Shown one piece after another: positions 48,701-63,700 of a DNA stretch of 64,000 nucleotides. This DNA is from Phoronis australis (taxonomy: Eukaryota > Phoronida > Phoronidae), in assembly GCA_002633005.1 (NCBI GenBank), contig NMRA01000096.1:374001-438000 (forward strand), given 5' to 3'. Position numbers and translations under genes: made by a program. Under the pieces are notes generated by a model that was given only the letters and a program-made list of their open reading frames with translations, was not told the DNA's origin and did no database searches. Numbering within the stretch: position 1 is the first letter of the stretch; every line of letters starts with the position of its first letter.

Positions 48701-51700
48701 AGCGAAAAAATAATTATTTGGCTCAAGGTAGGAGTTTCTACCCAATTTTATGGTAAATATTGGCCATCACAAATTCAAGAATTACGAGGAAGGCGAAAAA
48801 TGACTCATTTTAAAATTCTGTTGCCCTGGCAGCCATTTTCAATGATTGTATCTCAGACTTGGTTGATACAAAACGATGTTTTAAATAAATGCCAAAATTG
48901 CTCATGTCACAATCTTTAGAATCAATTGACTTAAATATTTTTACCATGAACACTATAAAGCATGTCCTGGTGTTGAAAGATCAAGTTTCTTCATATGAAT
49001 GCGATTTTTCCCATGTTTGAACTGATATGGGTTGCAATAAAATAAGAGGAATTCTCGCAACAGCCCCACAGCTTTGGTCGTTGAAACTAAACCGTTGTGA
49101 AAACAATTAGCCAAGTAATCTGAGAAATTGGTGTGATGTCTGAAGTATTACAACTGGGTGTGAAACATGATAATTTTGTCTAGAATCATACAACGTTAAA
49201 TTGCAGAAAGCATGGTTTTAACCAATGAACCTTAATTTACAATCACAAAGTATAACCAATTCACTTCTTTGCGGTCTATAAGTAAGCATCCGATAACAGC
49301 TAGATATGCCCTGGATAAGTAACAGATGTCATACGTATTGCAATTGACCTATCAACAGGATTTTTAATGATGGCTTAACTGACCAATCAAAACGCAGCAT
49401 TCTTGACACACCTTCATTTGCAAGTCGCAATTTTACCAGTCAAACAATACGTTGTCGGGAAAAACTTATCGTTTGCTTGTCGACTATTCGCAAGGGGGCG
49501 GAGCTTGTGACAGCTGCCAATGAGTTTGAAAGGCACTTTGCGTTCTGACAACTAGAACCAACCTGATGCTGCCACAGCCTTCAGCAGACGTGAACAATTG
49601 TCTTGGTTAGAGTAGCTACTGCTGAATTCTTTAGTCTCCATAAACTGTTTGTGACGTAAAGCATAGTCCTCAATTGTTTTAAATGCCTCTGAAAGGAATG
49701 AATTGCCAAACATTATAATCTCTGACAAGGTATGTATCATTATGAAAATTTGTTGATTAAGCATCTACATATTAAAGGTCAATTGGAAAATAACACAGGA
49801 TAACTTATATATTGTCAGTAACTAAAATGGCCAACAGGGGGTGCTACAGTAGTCTAAGCCGCCCAATGTAATCAGCTGGTGTCAGCACATTCTAGTCATA
49901 AACTTGTGTCAACGATTCATCAAAACCTGTCGAGCAACTGACGGACAAGCGGACAAGTTGAAAACTAAAATGGCCAACAAGGGATGCCTCGGTCGTCAAA
50001 CTCGAGCGATAACCGACTGCTACATCCTCGAGCGAAAACCAACTGCTGCATCCATGCCACTATTTTTTGCGTCAAGTTTCATCAAAATCTGTCATATCAT
50101 TATGATAATAATCGACGAACAAAGAAAATATTTTGTTGAAAATTAAAATTGCCAACATGAAATGCCAGGGTAGATGGCAACATCTGAGAAGTGATTGGTT
50201 GTTGTGTATTTCCAACACATATCACTGCATTCAGTTTCGACAAAATTCTTAAAATCGTTTTGCAAAAACATGATACACAAGAACTTTATAGTCGAAAACT
50301 AAAATACCAAGTACCATGGTAGCTGAATCTGTTCAACAATGGAATGTTGCCTGGACATTCCTACAAAATACCTCTGCATTACCTTTGGGCGAAATTCATT
50401 AGGTTCTTTAACCAAAAATTGATGGATTTCCTTGTCAAAAAACAGAACAGCCAACTGGTCCTGCTACAACAGTCAAATCCATTCAATAATTTAATGGTGC
50501 CACCGCATTACAACGATAGAGCTCTGATCAAGTTTTGGCAAAATTTGTCGAGTAATTTTGCCAAAAATTGATGGCCAAAGAATTTCTTGTTGAAAGCTAA
50601 AGTGATGCCACTGCATTCTTCTCATAAAAATTCGAGTCAAATTAGATCATAATCGATCAATTGGTTTTCAAATAATCAATGGACAATGCAGACAATGAAG
50701 GACGGACAGGATGCTGATTATGTGCGATCACAAAATTTTTGGGTGCATAAAAAACACAAAACATTGCAACCAGAGCTTTGTCTAATTTTCTACAGAATTC
50801 TGTCGTTTTGTATGAAACAAGAGCATAAACACAGCATCTAAAACATCGGAATTAGAGCATAAACATAGCATTTACAAAACATCAGACTTCTATAGGGAGT
50901 TTTCTCAGAAAGCAATTTGAAAAGTTAAGACGCTGTTTTCGAACTACCCCACAAAAAATGAACAAGACAAATCACTGGAAAATTAAGATTTTCAAAACTC
51001 ATAACAAGGCATGCCAAATGACCACCTCTTATGATGGTGACCCATTATGATAGCGATCAATCTTCAAAACGCAATGGCCTCCAGAGGATCATACCTTCGG
51101 TTTTGCCCTCGTTCACCATCAAAGTGGCCACATTGAAGAGCGCCCAAGTGTAACTGGCATACGCGGGGTTTTGACTCTCCCTGAAACAGGTACACAAACA
51201 CTGTGGTCACAGCTTGACTATTAAAACCCACTATGGTCACATCTTGCAATAAGAATAATCGTGTTGACACTGACGAGGTATCTTTATGCATGCAATAACC
51301 AGCAATAACATTAATAGCGCACTCTACATCAATGGCAAATAATCAGTTTCATTGACAACTACTGATGGTTGCTCAACTCGGCCCAACAGGCGGAATGAAA
51401 CTGTCGCACCCTCGATAGCAGGAACACAGGTGGCATAAAAACTAACTAAATTCCACCAAGCTTCATCAAGTTTAATAGTGCGTCACCTATTTGATCTTTT
51501 AGACCAAACTTTAATTTCCATACTCCATTACAAATCATTGCTCAGTTAGTACGAGTCTTTTGATGAGGAGCACTTGTCAAAAAAACTTGAAAAAGCTTGT
51601 TGGGCCAGTCAATAGTTTTAACATTGAATTCCAAGCTTGGAAAGCCTTTCCTCTCAGTAGTTATTCCAGTGCAAGCATGGATATGACTTCTGGACCACTG

Positions 51701-54700
51701 TTCAGCTAAAACTCAACTCATTGTGTCACAGAATGAAGGAGGTAAAAAAACGAGCGATCTCTGCCCACAGTCGTTCACTAACTCGGCCAAAGCATAAGTC
51801 AAGCTTGATGATTTACAATATTTTTAAGGAGTTGTTGAACTACAATCAAACTTTAAGAGTGACGAGCTTCTACAAAGCATTGTTTTATTAAAAATTTAAG
51901 TGATGGAGTTGGCTTTATTCATTTAGTCGTGAACATCCCGGTGTAGTATCCCTTTAATTAAGGAAGAGCACTTGTCAATAATGATTATTCAAGTTTGATG
52001 AATCGAGTGTCATGAGATTTTAACACAAGCGGTCTTTATCCAGTTAAGCACGACAACATACAGCATGTTCTTGTAGCGCAGTGCTGCCTCCAGATCCTTT
52101 TTGTGAGTGGCCATCATGAAGACGATCTGTCTCAGGGTGTCAGCTTGGAACACAAAGCCCTTACTGGACAAGTCTTCCATCAGGGCCTCAGCAGCTTCCA
52201 CTTTCTGGGAAAAACAAGAAATTGACGTTGAACATGTTACTTCGACTGTTCCGATCAGGTACCTTGATGAATTGTAAAGATAAAAAGCACAGGAATAATT
52301 GTTGCAGTGCTCTTTGCGTCATTGGCTAATGAAAATTTTCATTGATGCAATATGATTGCTTAACCTATAATTAGCCAATTGTGAATTGATGTGATTGGTT
52401 TAAGTCAAATGCAGCTAGCCGTTTAGACCAACCACTACTCACGTAACATTGAGGTAGCAGATGAAATGTCACACGTGAAAATGCAGCGCGTGCAAAAAAT
52501 ACTGCATAAAACAACGACAGAAGGTCCTAACACAACTCGTAGGTCCACCAAATTGGTCCATCAATTATACGCCCAGTGGGTAAATTAACCCATAGTAGTA
52601 TTTCAAAAGTGATCCCTACGAGTGTAGACAGAACAATGGATTCAAGAACAAGAGCAACGCTGAGCGTTGAAATGCATACATGGCCGGACAGCAAATGGCT
52701 TCTATGGGTGTTCTATAAGTATAATAAAAATGGCCACTAGATGGCACACGATATATCAGACCTGTTTGAAAATGGCAACTCATCATCCTCTTCCAAATAG
52801 AAAGCTATTTCCTAAATATCATGAAAATCTGTCAAAGTACTCCAAAAATTACAAAAGTGAACAAAAAAAACAAATTGCCATAAGGAGGCGAAGCGGTAAT
52901 CCGATCTGTCCATCTGTTGTCACGTTTTTTTAAGTTATTTTATAGGTTATTTAGTACTTTATTCATGAAAATGTTCAAAACATTACTGAAACAACAAGTA
53001 CGCACACACGCACACAAGTACACCACACACATTCATGTTTCGAAATAATAGGTAACTAGACAACTAGACAAGATTTGATTTTTTATTACTTATACCTGTT
53101 GTCAAGTTAATAGGAAATTCAATATGCTTGCCAAACTTCCAACAGATTTTACAAGGAGGCTTGGGAGGTACAGACACAGATGCTGAAAATGTCACTAGAG
53201 GGCATCACAGTAGTTGAACCCATCCAAAAACCCACGTCAGTCATGACATAGCGGGTCATTTTACGTGCCAACATGGCCTTAAGCAACAACAAATTGCGAG
53301 TATTTCCCAAATCCAGAGATCACTTCCATCCTCAGTAACAGTCAAATTCACGAGAGCAGTTTTACAAGTGGCACAAATGAAAAGATAGTCGTTAGAGCCG
53401 ATTTCACGTATCAGTTAGGGCAACCAGTCCGTCATCCATCGATGACGCGTCACCCCCGGCTCCTCATCACGAGAATCTACTTACCCCTTCTGCACAATAT
53501 CGTGACAACAGCCATTTTTGTATTCCTTGTACACGCTCTGAACGGCTCTCTCCCTCCTTGAGCAGCAACTCCAGCTCTTCAGTAGACTTGTCAGCCAACT
53601 GAGACAATGGGAAAATACAATCTTAATGAAAATATTCAACCGAAATGTTATCTCTTAAAACATTCATACAGGACTTCCTCCACTATCTTCTCACTAGACA
53701 TTACTAGATACTATTAGTAGTACCGTGGAAGGTGGATTAGTCCTCTAACTTCAGTATCAAATTTTGCAGAAATATTATTTAGGAATATAAACAAAACTGA
53801 TAATAAATGTTTCTGATCTCACTGTCAACTCAAAGAGCCATATACTCAGGACAACGTGCTTACATGTAAAAGATATGCTTAAATAGATACCAACTGCCTG
53901 TTATAGTCTCTGTACAGTATTCCAATAAATGTGAATGTGCTTCCTACTCTAAAATTTAACCAACTTCGAGTCCACACAGCAAACATTAGCACTATCTTTT
54001 AGCAATTTTATTGTACTTCTTCATGAATATTAATGTCTTCCAGAGACACGTGGCTGTACTCTGAGTTAACATAAGCAAACACATTAACCAATCGCAAGGT
54101 GTACTCAACCATTAATATTCACAAATACAAATGACAGGTGGCCGTACTTTGAACCGCGCGAATCTTACCTGTACCGACTGAGGCCTGCCCTGAGTGCTGG
54201 GCACAATTTCAACCACACTCAACAGATGGAGTGCTTGCATGATGGCCTCGTGATCTGCGCGATGGGAGACCTTGTCAATGTTGTTCACACATTCCCTTGT
54301 GACTCCCAAGTCCTGATAACGAAGAGAAATTAGTGCGATTCACAAAGCCGTACTAAAGGCTGTTCTAGTCTGAACTAACATCAATGGGAAACTCAAAATA
54401 CACTACGGGGCACTAATGCAACAAGGGTCCTACCTGTAGAAATACATGCGTTCAGGTGTCATGTGAGACCCTTAGAAAAGTGCCCCCTTGCTCTCAATCT
54501 ATTGAGATGTTAACAATGGACCTTTTCTCATGATCACCACTTAATGGTTATCAAGCCACTCATTGCAAGACAAGTTTCCACAAAACCATAAAAAAAATAA
54601 CTTCACGCGTACATATTGTACCACACGTGCGCATACCGCTCAGGACGGCATATTGCACTGATCACCTGGGAACCATTTTTATGCTTTTTGTACATATATG

Positions 54701-57700
54701 TATGTGTGTGCATGCGTGTGTGTGTGTGTGTGTCTGTGTGTGTGTGCGTGNNNNNNNNNNNNNNNNNNNNNNNNNNNNNNNNNNNNNNNNNNNNNNNNNN
54801 NNNNNNNNNNNNNNNNNNNNNNNNNNNNNNNNNNNNNNNNNNNNNNNNNNNNNNNNNNNNNNNNNNNNNNNNNNNNNNNNNNNNNNNNNNNNNNNNNNNN
54901 NNNNNNNNNNNNNNNNNNNNNNNNNNNNNNNNNNNNNNNNNNNNNNNNNNNNNNNNNNNNNNNNNNNNNNNNNNNNGCGTGTGTGTGTGTCTACATAGTG
55001 GACCCTTACCCCACTAGGCCACACTGCCTCTTCTCACAAAACGTAACTTTGCATACGCAAATATGCAACCACAAATGCCATTTGACAAATGAAAGACACT
55101 GCCTACCCTTTGAGGAGACAGTATAACTCTGTGATTTGAGCTCCTTACTCCAGTTTTGAAGACCTGAGTTCGAATCATGGCTCACACTGCCAGACAAGTG
55201 AGTGTTGCACACAGACAGTTCTTACCCCTCTTAGCTTAGTCTTACCATGATTTTCCCTAGATAAGCCCATAGGCGTGTATTTGGAAAATAAATATTTTCA
55301 GGTGTTTTAGTAACACCAAATAAATGCCTGGGCGTTTATTCGGAAAAGGGGGAATGTTAACGGAAAGATTTAGTTTTGGCGACACAAATGCTAGCACGGA
55401 CGTAGGCCTAGATTAAGGTTTCCTGTCTTTGACATTTTTATTCAAAAGTGAGTTTTTTAAATTTTATATTAAATGAATAGTTTGCCAACATTTTGTTCGT
55501 TCTTATAAATGATAAATGCCCCACAAACCTGAATTTGTGACTAAACATTGATGCTGAATGGGCTTTTAAGAGGAAATTTTCCGAATACATGCCAAACTAT
55601 CTGGACAGTTGACACCAGAAGTTGTAAGGCCATGGGCGTTTATTCAGCATAAGTTTCCGAATACAGGCCCATGGGCATTTCATCGGGTGGGCTTTTCTAT
55701 GGAGAATCCTGGTAGTAATAGATGTACTTAAGGAAGTGACTGAGAACGTGGATGTAATGATGAAGTGATTTCCAAGAGAGCGCTACTATTACCCTTTCTC
55801 TCATTCCTTGCAGAAGAGGAAGTAGTTGATCCCCGTTGAACGTGCGTGCATATGACATGACTACATCACTGTTCAGCTGTGAACTCGTCTCACTCGTCGC
55901 CCACTCATTCTTCGCTAGCTCCAGAATCTGACGGACAAAAACTTAATATTATGACATTTCGAAAAACATCTATTTCTAAAACAAGACATTCGTAAACTAA
56001 TGGCCAACGGCAAAATTGTAAAGATGACCCCTGCTGTCACTTGTAGTGCACTCCATAGTGCTAGACACTTATTAGTCCCCTGCGGCGAGAAATCTTGCAG
56101 CTTGGTATATGGAGCCCAAATAGCGTGTTTAGTTCCAGTTTACTTCTGTAATTTAACATTCCAGTCTCGCCAAACAATCATGTCAGTGGCAACCATTTTG
56201 CTAGTCTACGCTACCACGGTTTCAATCATACTTGCGAAAAAATTATCCTGGTGTTCATAAGGTAGTGCATGGGCTGGCAAGATTTCGCCACACACGGAAG
56301 AAACTCCCCTCAAGGAATGCACGGCTGGCTGCATATTGAGCCTGGATACAGAGGTATTCTACCTTACAGTGGATGGAACAGTGTACCGACAGAGTTAATA
56401 GTATTGTTTGTGAGTTAAATATTCCCTTACCAACACTAAAACTGTGAATTAGAAAATGGCACATTACTTGTGACTAGAGTAAGTAAGGGTAATAGTCATC
56501 AATATAATGAATAAATTTCTTTTGACATACATATTCAAAAATGCCATAACAATTATCTAAATTATTGTTTCATTTAGTTTCTGTATGCAACTTTTGAATT
56601 TTTTAAAGTCTTATTTTCACTGCACCCCCTCCCAGCAAAAAAAGGAATGTTATAAAAAATCTCGATCTGGAAGTTTAATTAGAATCTTATCGGCCATTTC
56701 TAACATATGATTCTTTAAAGTAAGTCAAATTAAGACAAATTTAAAGGGTCTGGCATAAACATAAAATAAAATAGTAAAATGAACCAAGCACGGACTGGAA
56801 TGACAAACCCAGGTCGAACTTGACAACCACTGCTTCAAGGACTGACATCGATACTGACATGGAGACCAAGGCTCACAAACATTTACACGAATTTTAATTT
56901 CTTAACATTTTTTCCAACACTATAAATGATGACAATCACAATTTGATCGTTAAGAAATTTCCCTACTGGTTTACTTGCAGATAATCTTAAGTCAGTCTAG
57001 CTCACCTTCAAAGTATTTTCAACATCTGGTGCAGATCGCATGGCTTCCTCCAAGTTAGGCCGTATTACAGAAGGTCTAAATCGGACAGGCTTACCTTTAA
57101 CTGAAAGGAATAACATGCCTGGCCCATTAATCGGTATTTACTAACAACAGACATCAGCGCAAATTTTATCCAATAAAACGGTTTCAAAGAAATGTCAACT
57201 AGAGAAAAGTGACACCTGAACAAGAAGTAATAAAAGATAAATGAAAATCTATTTCAAAGATGGAGTATTTCCAAATATAGCAGTAGTTGAGAGGAAATTT
57301 CAATTTGAGAACTGCCGCCTGCAAAAAAACGAAAGCGAAAGAAAAAGAAATAGAGATGTCGTGTAAACAATTACAGTTATTGTCATCAAAAACCATAAAG
57401 TTTCCCAAAAGTCCCAAGTTTTATCAGATGCAAGGCAAAAAATATAGAAGGAAATTAAAAGAAAATTTGAACTGCAACTTTGTCTGTTCCAACACACAGC
57501 AATAAGAAGACTTAAAATGGGTAGTTTACTCAGTGCCATTACGTTTATTTTTTCATATGAATTTCGGATGCTTTGTGATACCGAATCAGAGTCATTTTAT
57601 AGTACTCTGGTGCTGCCACAGTAGTTCAGTTTTTGCACTAACATAACGGGAATCTCCGCCCACATACCCCATCCCCCTGAAATACAGGCTCTTTGGCCAA

Positions 57701-60700
57701 CTTGCGGAACCACAATCGACATTTTCTACAATTCATAACCATTTCCAATTGTGAACAGTGTCAACCAGTGTAAAACCACATCATAGATTTCAGAGAAACC
57801 GAACATCGTTTTTTTTTGCTTATCTGCAAAATAATCTCGACTAACTGTACAATTGGCATCAAAAATTAAACAACAATAAGTCCTTAGTTCCTAAGTTGAT
57901 AGGCCCTCAATGGTACCACTAACTCCCATAAGACACATACCAGTCCTCATTCCAAGTCCATGGCGATGGCAGTTCCATTCACAGCTGCTTCAAAATGTAT
58001 GTCCGTGATTATATTTGTTGTAAAGAAAGGTAAAAATTCCCCCTGGGGCAGAAATTCCCTGAACCGGGTGCATTCATATTGTGCAACTAAAAATTAAACC
58101 AACTCAGAGGACTAGACGTGGCTGCTATTATTTGAAAGACTTGTACGCTCTGCCTTACCGAATTCCACTGCATCACTGATATTAACAACAAGCTGTGATA
58201 GGAACACGGCAAAGTTGACTTCATTCTCTGGAAATCCAATTTCCTGAAACAAAGTAGACGCAGAAGATTACCCAAAACACCTATTGCTAAGTGTCAATAT
58301 TTGAAGCAGTGGCCATATGCAGCATTCGGACACCAAGGCATATGAAACAAGAAAGTTGCCTTTAGGTATGGATCCAGAGAGAGGTCTGTGCTTTTATGTA
58401 AAGATCCATAGAGGGGTCCGTGTCTTTAGGTATGGATCCAGAGAAGGGTCCATGCTCTTGGGTATGGATCAGTGAGGGCTCCACAAACTTCATAACATTT
58501 AAAACCCTTGGAAAAATTTCAACATTCTCCTGAGTTTACCCATTGAAGAAACTCCCCCCCCCCCATCAAGCCCATGTATTCATGTCTGGCATTGTTCAAC
58601 TTAATCTAATATTATACACACAAAATTGTAAAATCAAAGAATCATTCAACCACACAAGACTCACTTGTAACCTGGTGATGACTTCGTCTCGCTCCTGCCC
58701 TAACTCCATAAGGGCAGGTATGGCATAGCTGTGAAGTGTGAGCATAAAGTCAGTCTGTTCTCTGCACACCTCCTTCATTGAAGACAGGCTTTTGTATATA
58801 CCTGCAAAGTTGTTTCCATCACAACGTAATCACAGTTTCATACAGACATCATGTTTAATTCAATAAAAGCTATTCATCCTCATCAGAGTGGGCGCCGAAA
58901 TCTTAGAATTCGGATCCAGAAATTGTTTTGGCAGTCGACACTTCAGTCATAATCGGCCAATGTGAGACTTCCAAGAAGCAATGTTGCGGCTCATCGTGTG
59001 CAACCGAATACCAGTCACCTCGAGAGAATGAGGAAAGTTTATTATTGTGATATTTAAAATGAGGGTGGCCTCTTCAGTGATAGCACTGCTTTCCAAGAAC
59101 TGTGAAAGGGTATTTTCATGAAGTCAACATGTTCCCCTACGCACTTGTTGCGAAGAAGTACCTCCTGGTGCAGCCAGGTCCCACGTAATCAGCCCCATTG
59201 CTTTCTGAAAGTCTCCCATTACATGAAACAGAAGATCCTGTGCACACGAAAGAACTCAAAAAGTCACTAACAAAACGTATTACTGAATTTTACTCTTTTC
59301 AAACACACTTTGGATTCAGGTTGCAACACCAGAACAAGTAGGGAGACAGTAGTTGAAAAAATTATGACATTCTGAATAAATTTCAACAAAAACAACTTAG
59401 GGAAACTTCCATCATTACAATGTACAAACAAAGCATGGACGATGAACCCACAATTTCATAAGTATTTGATAAGACAGTATTTGAATATCAACCAATTTCA
59501 TTCTCATCAAACTGAACATGGGTGAATTTACAGCATCAATGAATTATGCTCATTATGAAGGGAACATTTGTCTTCATCCGACACAGTAAATCTATTCTGT
59601 TATGACTCGACTCCTGTCAAAGATAGACCTCTTCAGAACTTATAACATTACCTGTTATTTTACCTCAAACTGGAGGACAAACACAAAAATATTGTCCAGA
59701 TAAATAAACCAAAATTGTCAACAACTATTCTTTTTCAATCACATATAGAAATGACATATCACATTTCAACGTGTAAAATTGCCTAAGCGAGATTGAATGT
59801 GAAACAGGTCAACTCACTTTCCACATTCTTGGCTTCCAAAGCACTTTTGATCAGAGGCCAAAAGAAATGGCTTCGTGTAGGTACACCCTGCAAAAAGAAC
59901 ATAATTGTCAACAAAAATAGTTCCACTTAAACGACTAAAACACCACACTGGATATGGTAAAGCACTTGTTGAAATCAAACCACAATCTTTGCCAGCAGAA
60001 ATTCACATGTAAACCTTTCAAATGCAAACTCGTAAATTTGGATATAACAATGAAGCAATCATTTTTAGACACAAAACAATTTTTTTTTAAGTTACATAGA
60101 CGTCTACCACACTTCATTACAGAATCAACTAATAATGTTCTCAGGAAATGTAGTTATTAAAATAACTTTTAGAAGGTTTCTTTAATGTTTACAACTTATC
60201 AAAATACAAGTACACAAACAGTTCATAACACAACAGAATTAGTGTTTCATTAACTTATTAATATCTTTGTAACACATGAACATAAAGCCCCAGTCTCGCT
60301 GCCATAAAACTGAGAAAACTATCCTGCGTTGACGCACCACATGATGAATGCCACTCTGGGTCCATATTTGCAAACTTAAAAAACTGTTGACATACAGAAA
60401 ATAACCACTGTAATCCTTCACTTGTTTACCACACTATATGGCCGACAAGTGAAATTATAATTTGTGAAATTCAAAACAAAAATAAAGAAAATTTTAGTCT
60501 ATCACTAACATAGACGCCATCAAACAACTTTTAGTCAATTTTTCATTATTTGCAGTTAAGAAATCAGCCTTTCAGAAATTGAAAAATTACAATTTTGGCA
60601 ATTATTTTTTCTATTTAGGTGGAGAATTAATGCTCTTAGTTTCAGGTCTTTTAATGCAGTTAACGCACATGTTAACTGCATTTGCCGAATTTTTTCAAAA

Positions 60701-63700
60701 ACTTATTAATCAGCATGAGATGCTAGATACTAAGACATTCTTCAGTAAAACTGAGTCATGAAGAACATTAGACGAGCAATGACGCTTACCTCTTTCTGCA
60801 TCATCTTGAATAATTCTAACGTATAATCTGAAATACAAAGTGGATACATGCACATAACGTTTGTATATTACATTCCGTCGTAACTAAGGTTGGTAGAAAC
60901 TGGTGAAAATGAAATTAATCAAGAGGCTGAACACAAAACAAACAGTGGTCGGATCAAACGGACGAACACCTACAGCCAAGTTTCTAAGTCACATTTTTCA
61001 CCAGTGAGTGAAAATTGCCCCCTCCACCTCCACCCCCTCCACCCAGTCACCAATTGCACTCCTTCCCACTTTGGTCACAACAAATTGCAAGAAGCCAAAC
61101 TGGTTTCATACCCTTGCTCTTATGAACTGCTCTAAATAAGATTCCCTTCCCCATTCAACGTGGTTTCACTTGGACAACACTTTGTAGGGGTATTAGGAAG
61201 TGAACCCCATAAATGATTTCCTTTGCTGTATACAAATATGTAATCACCCCTGCAGTTTCAATGAACTGACCCATACCAAGGCTGAAAAGCATGACTGTGA
61301 AGGGTGAAGTACAGAGTCACTTTGCATTTAATAACACAATCATTAAACTGATTTCAATTTCGAGGGGATTTTTTGAACATTCGAAGATTATTTTTGGAGG
61401 AATTTCACATGCAAAAATGTTTCAGATGGGAATTAGGCTAATACTGGACTACAAAATCAATACAATGAGCCTGTGAGCAGTGTTCACAAAACCAGGGTTT
61501 CATTGCGAAATCTTTAAAACAAAGACCGACTACACTGACAATGGATTGACTTCGTAAGTAGCACAGGAAATATTCAGCAGCATTTAGCCAACACAAAGAA
61601 AATTGAATTTACCATTTTATCAACACCTTGATTTTCATAACATTACCTATTTTTCCCATCTCCAGTGCTAAATATGTTGTCCCTACAATATTATCGCTGT
61701 TGTAGTTTTTGGCCCGTAAGTCATTCACCAGTTCAGCAACTTTCTCTACTGGCTGCAATAAAAAGAATAGAATGGTGCAGATACTCGCAAAATGGCATAA
61801 ACACACTTCATTGTAAATAAAAAATCCTGAACCATTGATCCTTTACGGATAACATGAGGATTATGGGATAATGGTAGCACAGATGGCAGATGTAGATATA
61901 CAATCTGCTGAGATCACTTGATTTTAGTTGTATTTCAAACACCCAGGTGTTCAGTTCGTCATAGAGATACAAATTAGCGGGTATCACTTATCCAAAATAA
62001 ACTACCAGCTTACCGAGCAAACGACCGTCTAACTAACGCTTTCTGGATTCTGGATCATGAGCACAGACACCCCACATATCTATGCTCGTACGCAATAAAT
62101 TCCGCTATCCGTAAAAAAGTCCATGATGTGTTTTGGCACATCGCATGACGTCAACAACATTTTATTTACATGTATTTCTGAAACAACATAGCACCCATGG
62201 TAATCACGGGCAGTGACTGTGTACTCTATCTTGTGAGGTCAGCAGTCGAAACCTGCATTCATTGACAAGCTACAAACATCACACAAAATGTACCTAATTA
62301 CATCGCGAGTGTGTGAAGTGGGACAAGGCAGTGAAGGGAACTCTCTCATGGAATACAGTGTGGAGAACTGTGAGGATGTCACTAAAAATGACAATTTTGA
62401 GGCGTAGCAGAATGGTCTGCTAGTGGAATTAGAGAAGATCCACCTACTACGAACATTATCCTATTCAAACTTATGTCAAACCCTGACAAGATCAGAGCAG
62501 TTAATAACACTTGTATCACCTCTCACTTATGCCTGACCACAATTCTGATGAGGAACTTTTCCGCAATCATATTTTTCCCCGACCCAAGTACCAATCGTTG
62601 CCGCCTCACGTGAAATGAAAATCGTCATTTTTCTACATGACATCATCTTCACTGGAGTCGTGTATTTAACTCTTTTTTAACTTTGTGTCCGACACAGAAT
62701 TCACATAACACGCTCAAGCACAAAAACAGCAAAAATGCGAGTTTCAGTTACAGTGAGTTCTGGGACTGGAAGCCTGGCCCCTAGTCTCTCACTGGTTTAG
62801 GCACGGGATCACCAACTAACTTCACCAGTCACTTCAGTTTAATCAGAGCCCCGATGACGAACCTTCCCAATGACACAATTCCTGACAAGTCCGATTTTGG
62901 CGTATCATCATCCACTTACTGCACCCATTTGTTCATGTTTGACCGCAGAACAAACTTCAGGGCTTGGAATGACCAATGGCGAAAAACGCGGAAATTTTTA
63001 CGGCCCGAAACATGCGCGCAGCCAGCCTTGAAAAAGTCGGTGTGTACCTTTTGCCGACAAAAATCAAGAGGACTAAGAAAAAAAATGTACCACCTCCGGA
63101 AGCGTGCGTCTGCGTCTGTCTTAGCTCGTCCGCCATTCCCACCTCCAAACATTTTTGGTGGCAGAGTCGTAGTATTTGTCACCGCGGTTTACAATCACAC
63201 GAGCCGCCATTGAGGAAATCCACCACGTAAAGAGCAACTTCCGCTTTTCGAGGTGAAAGTTGTCGGCAACGCGGTGGTAAGAAAGAAATTTGCCGCAGAA
63301 ATTTTATATCAAATCCGATTTTTTTACGCGGAAATATAATAAAATATGCGGACAGAACATTTGAAAAAAGCGGAAATCCGTGTTTCCGCGGAAAATTCCA
63401 AGCCCTGAAACTTGGAACCTGCCCAGTATTGCGTTTGCTGGCAAGTTAGATTTAGGCATGGTATCCTTCCCTAACTACACCCACCAGTCCATGTTTGACA
63501 ATATTCCTGATTAGAAATCTGCCGAATATCGCATCTCCTGGTAAGCCAGATTTAGACAAGGCATCGCCCACTAAGAACACTCACCCGTTCATGTTTAACC
63601 ATAGCCCTGATAAGGAACCTGCCCAATGTCACATTCCCCTGGTCTGTCACTGGTTTGGGCATGATGTCAAAGATCTTGTAAGCCACATCATCGTGTCCTA

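Noticed and set aside
54616-55126. Long open frames across 54.6-55.1 kb
   Set aside because: They run through the TG repeat and 226 unknown bases.
62854-63230. Overlapping open frames of 63-119 codons on both strands
   Set aside because: They cover the MITE at 62,958-63,407 and degenerate exon copies; frames are open on both strands without codon evidence.
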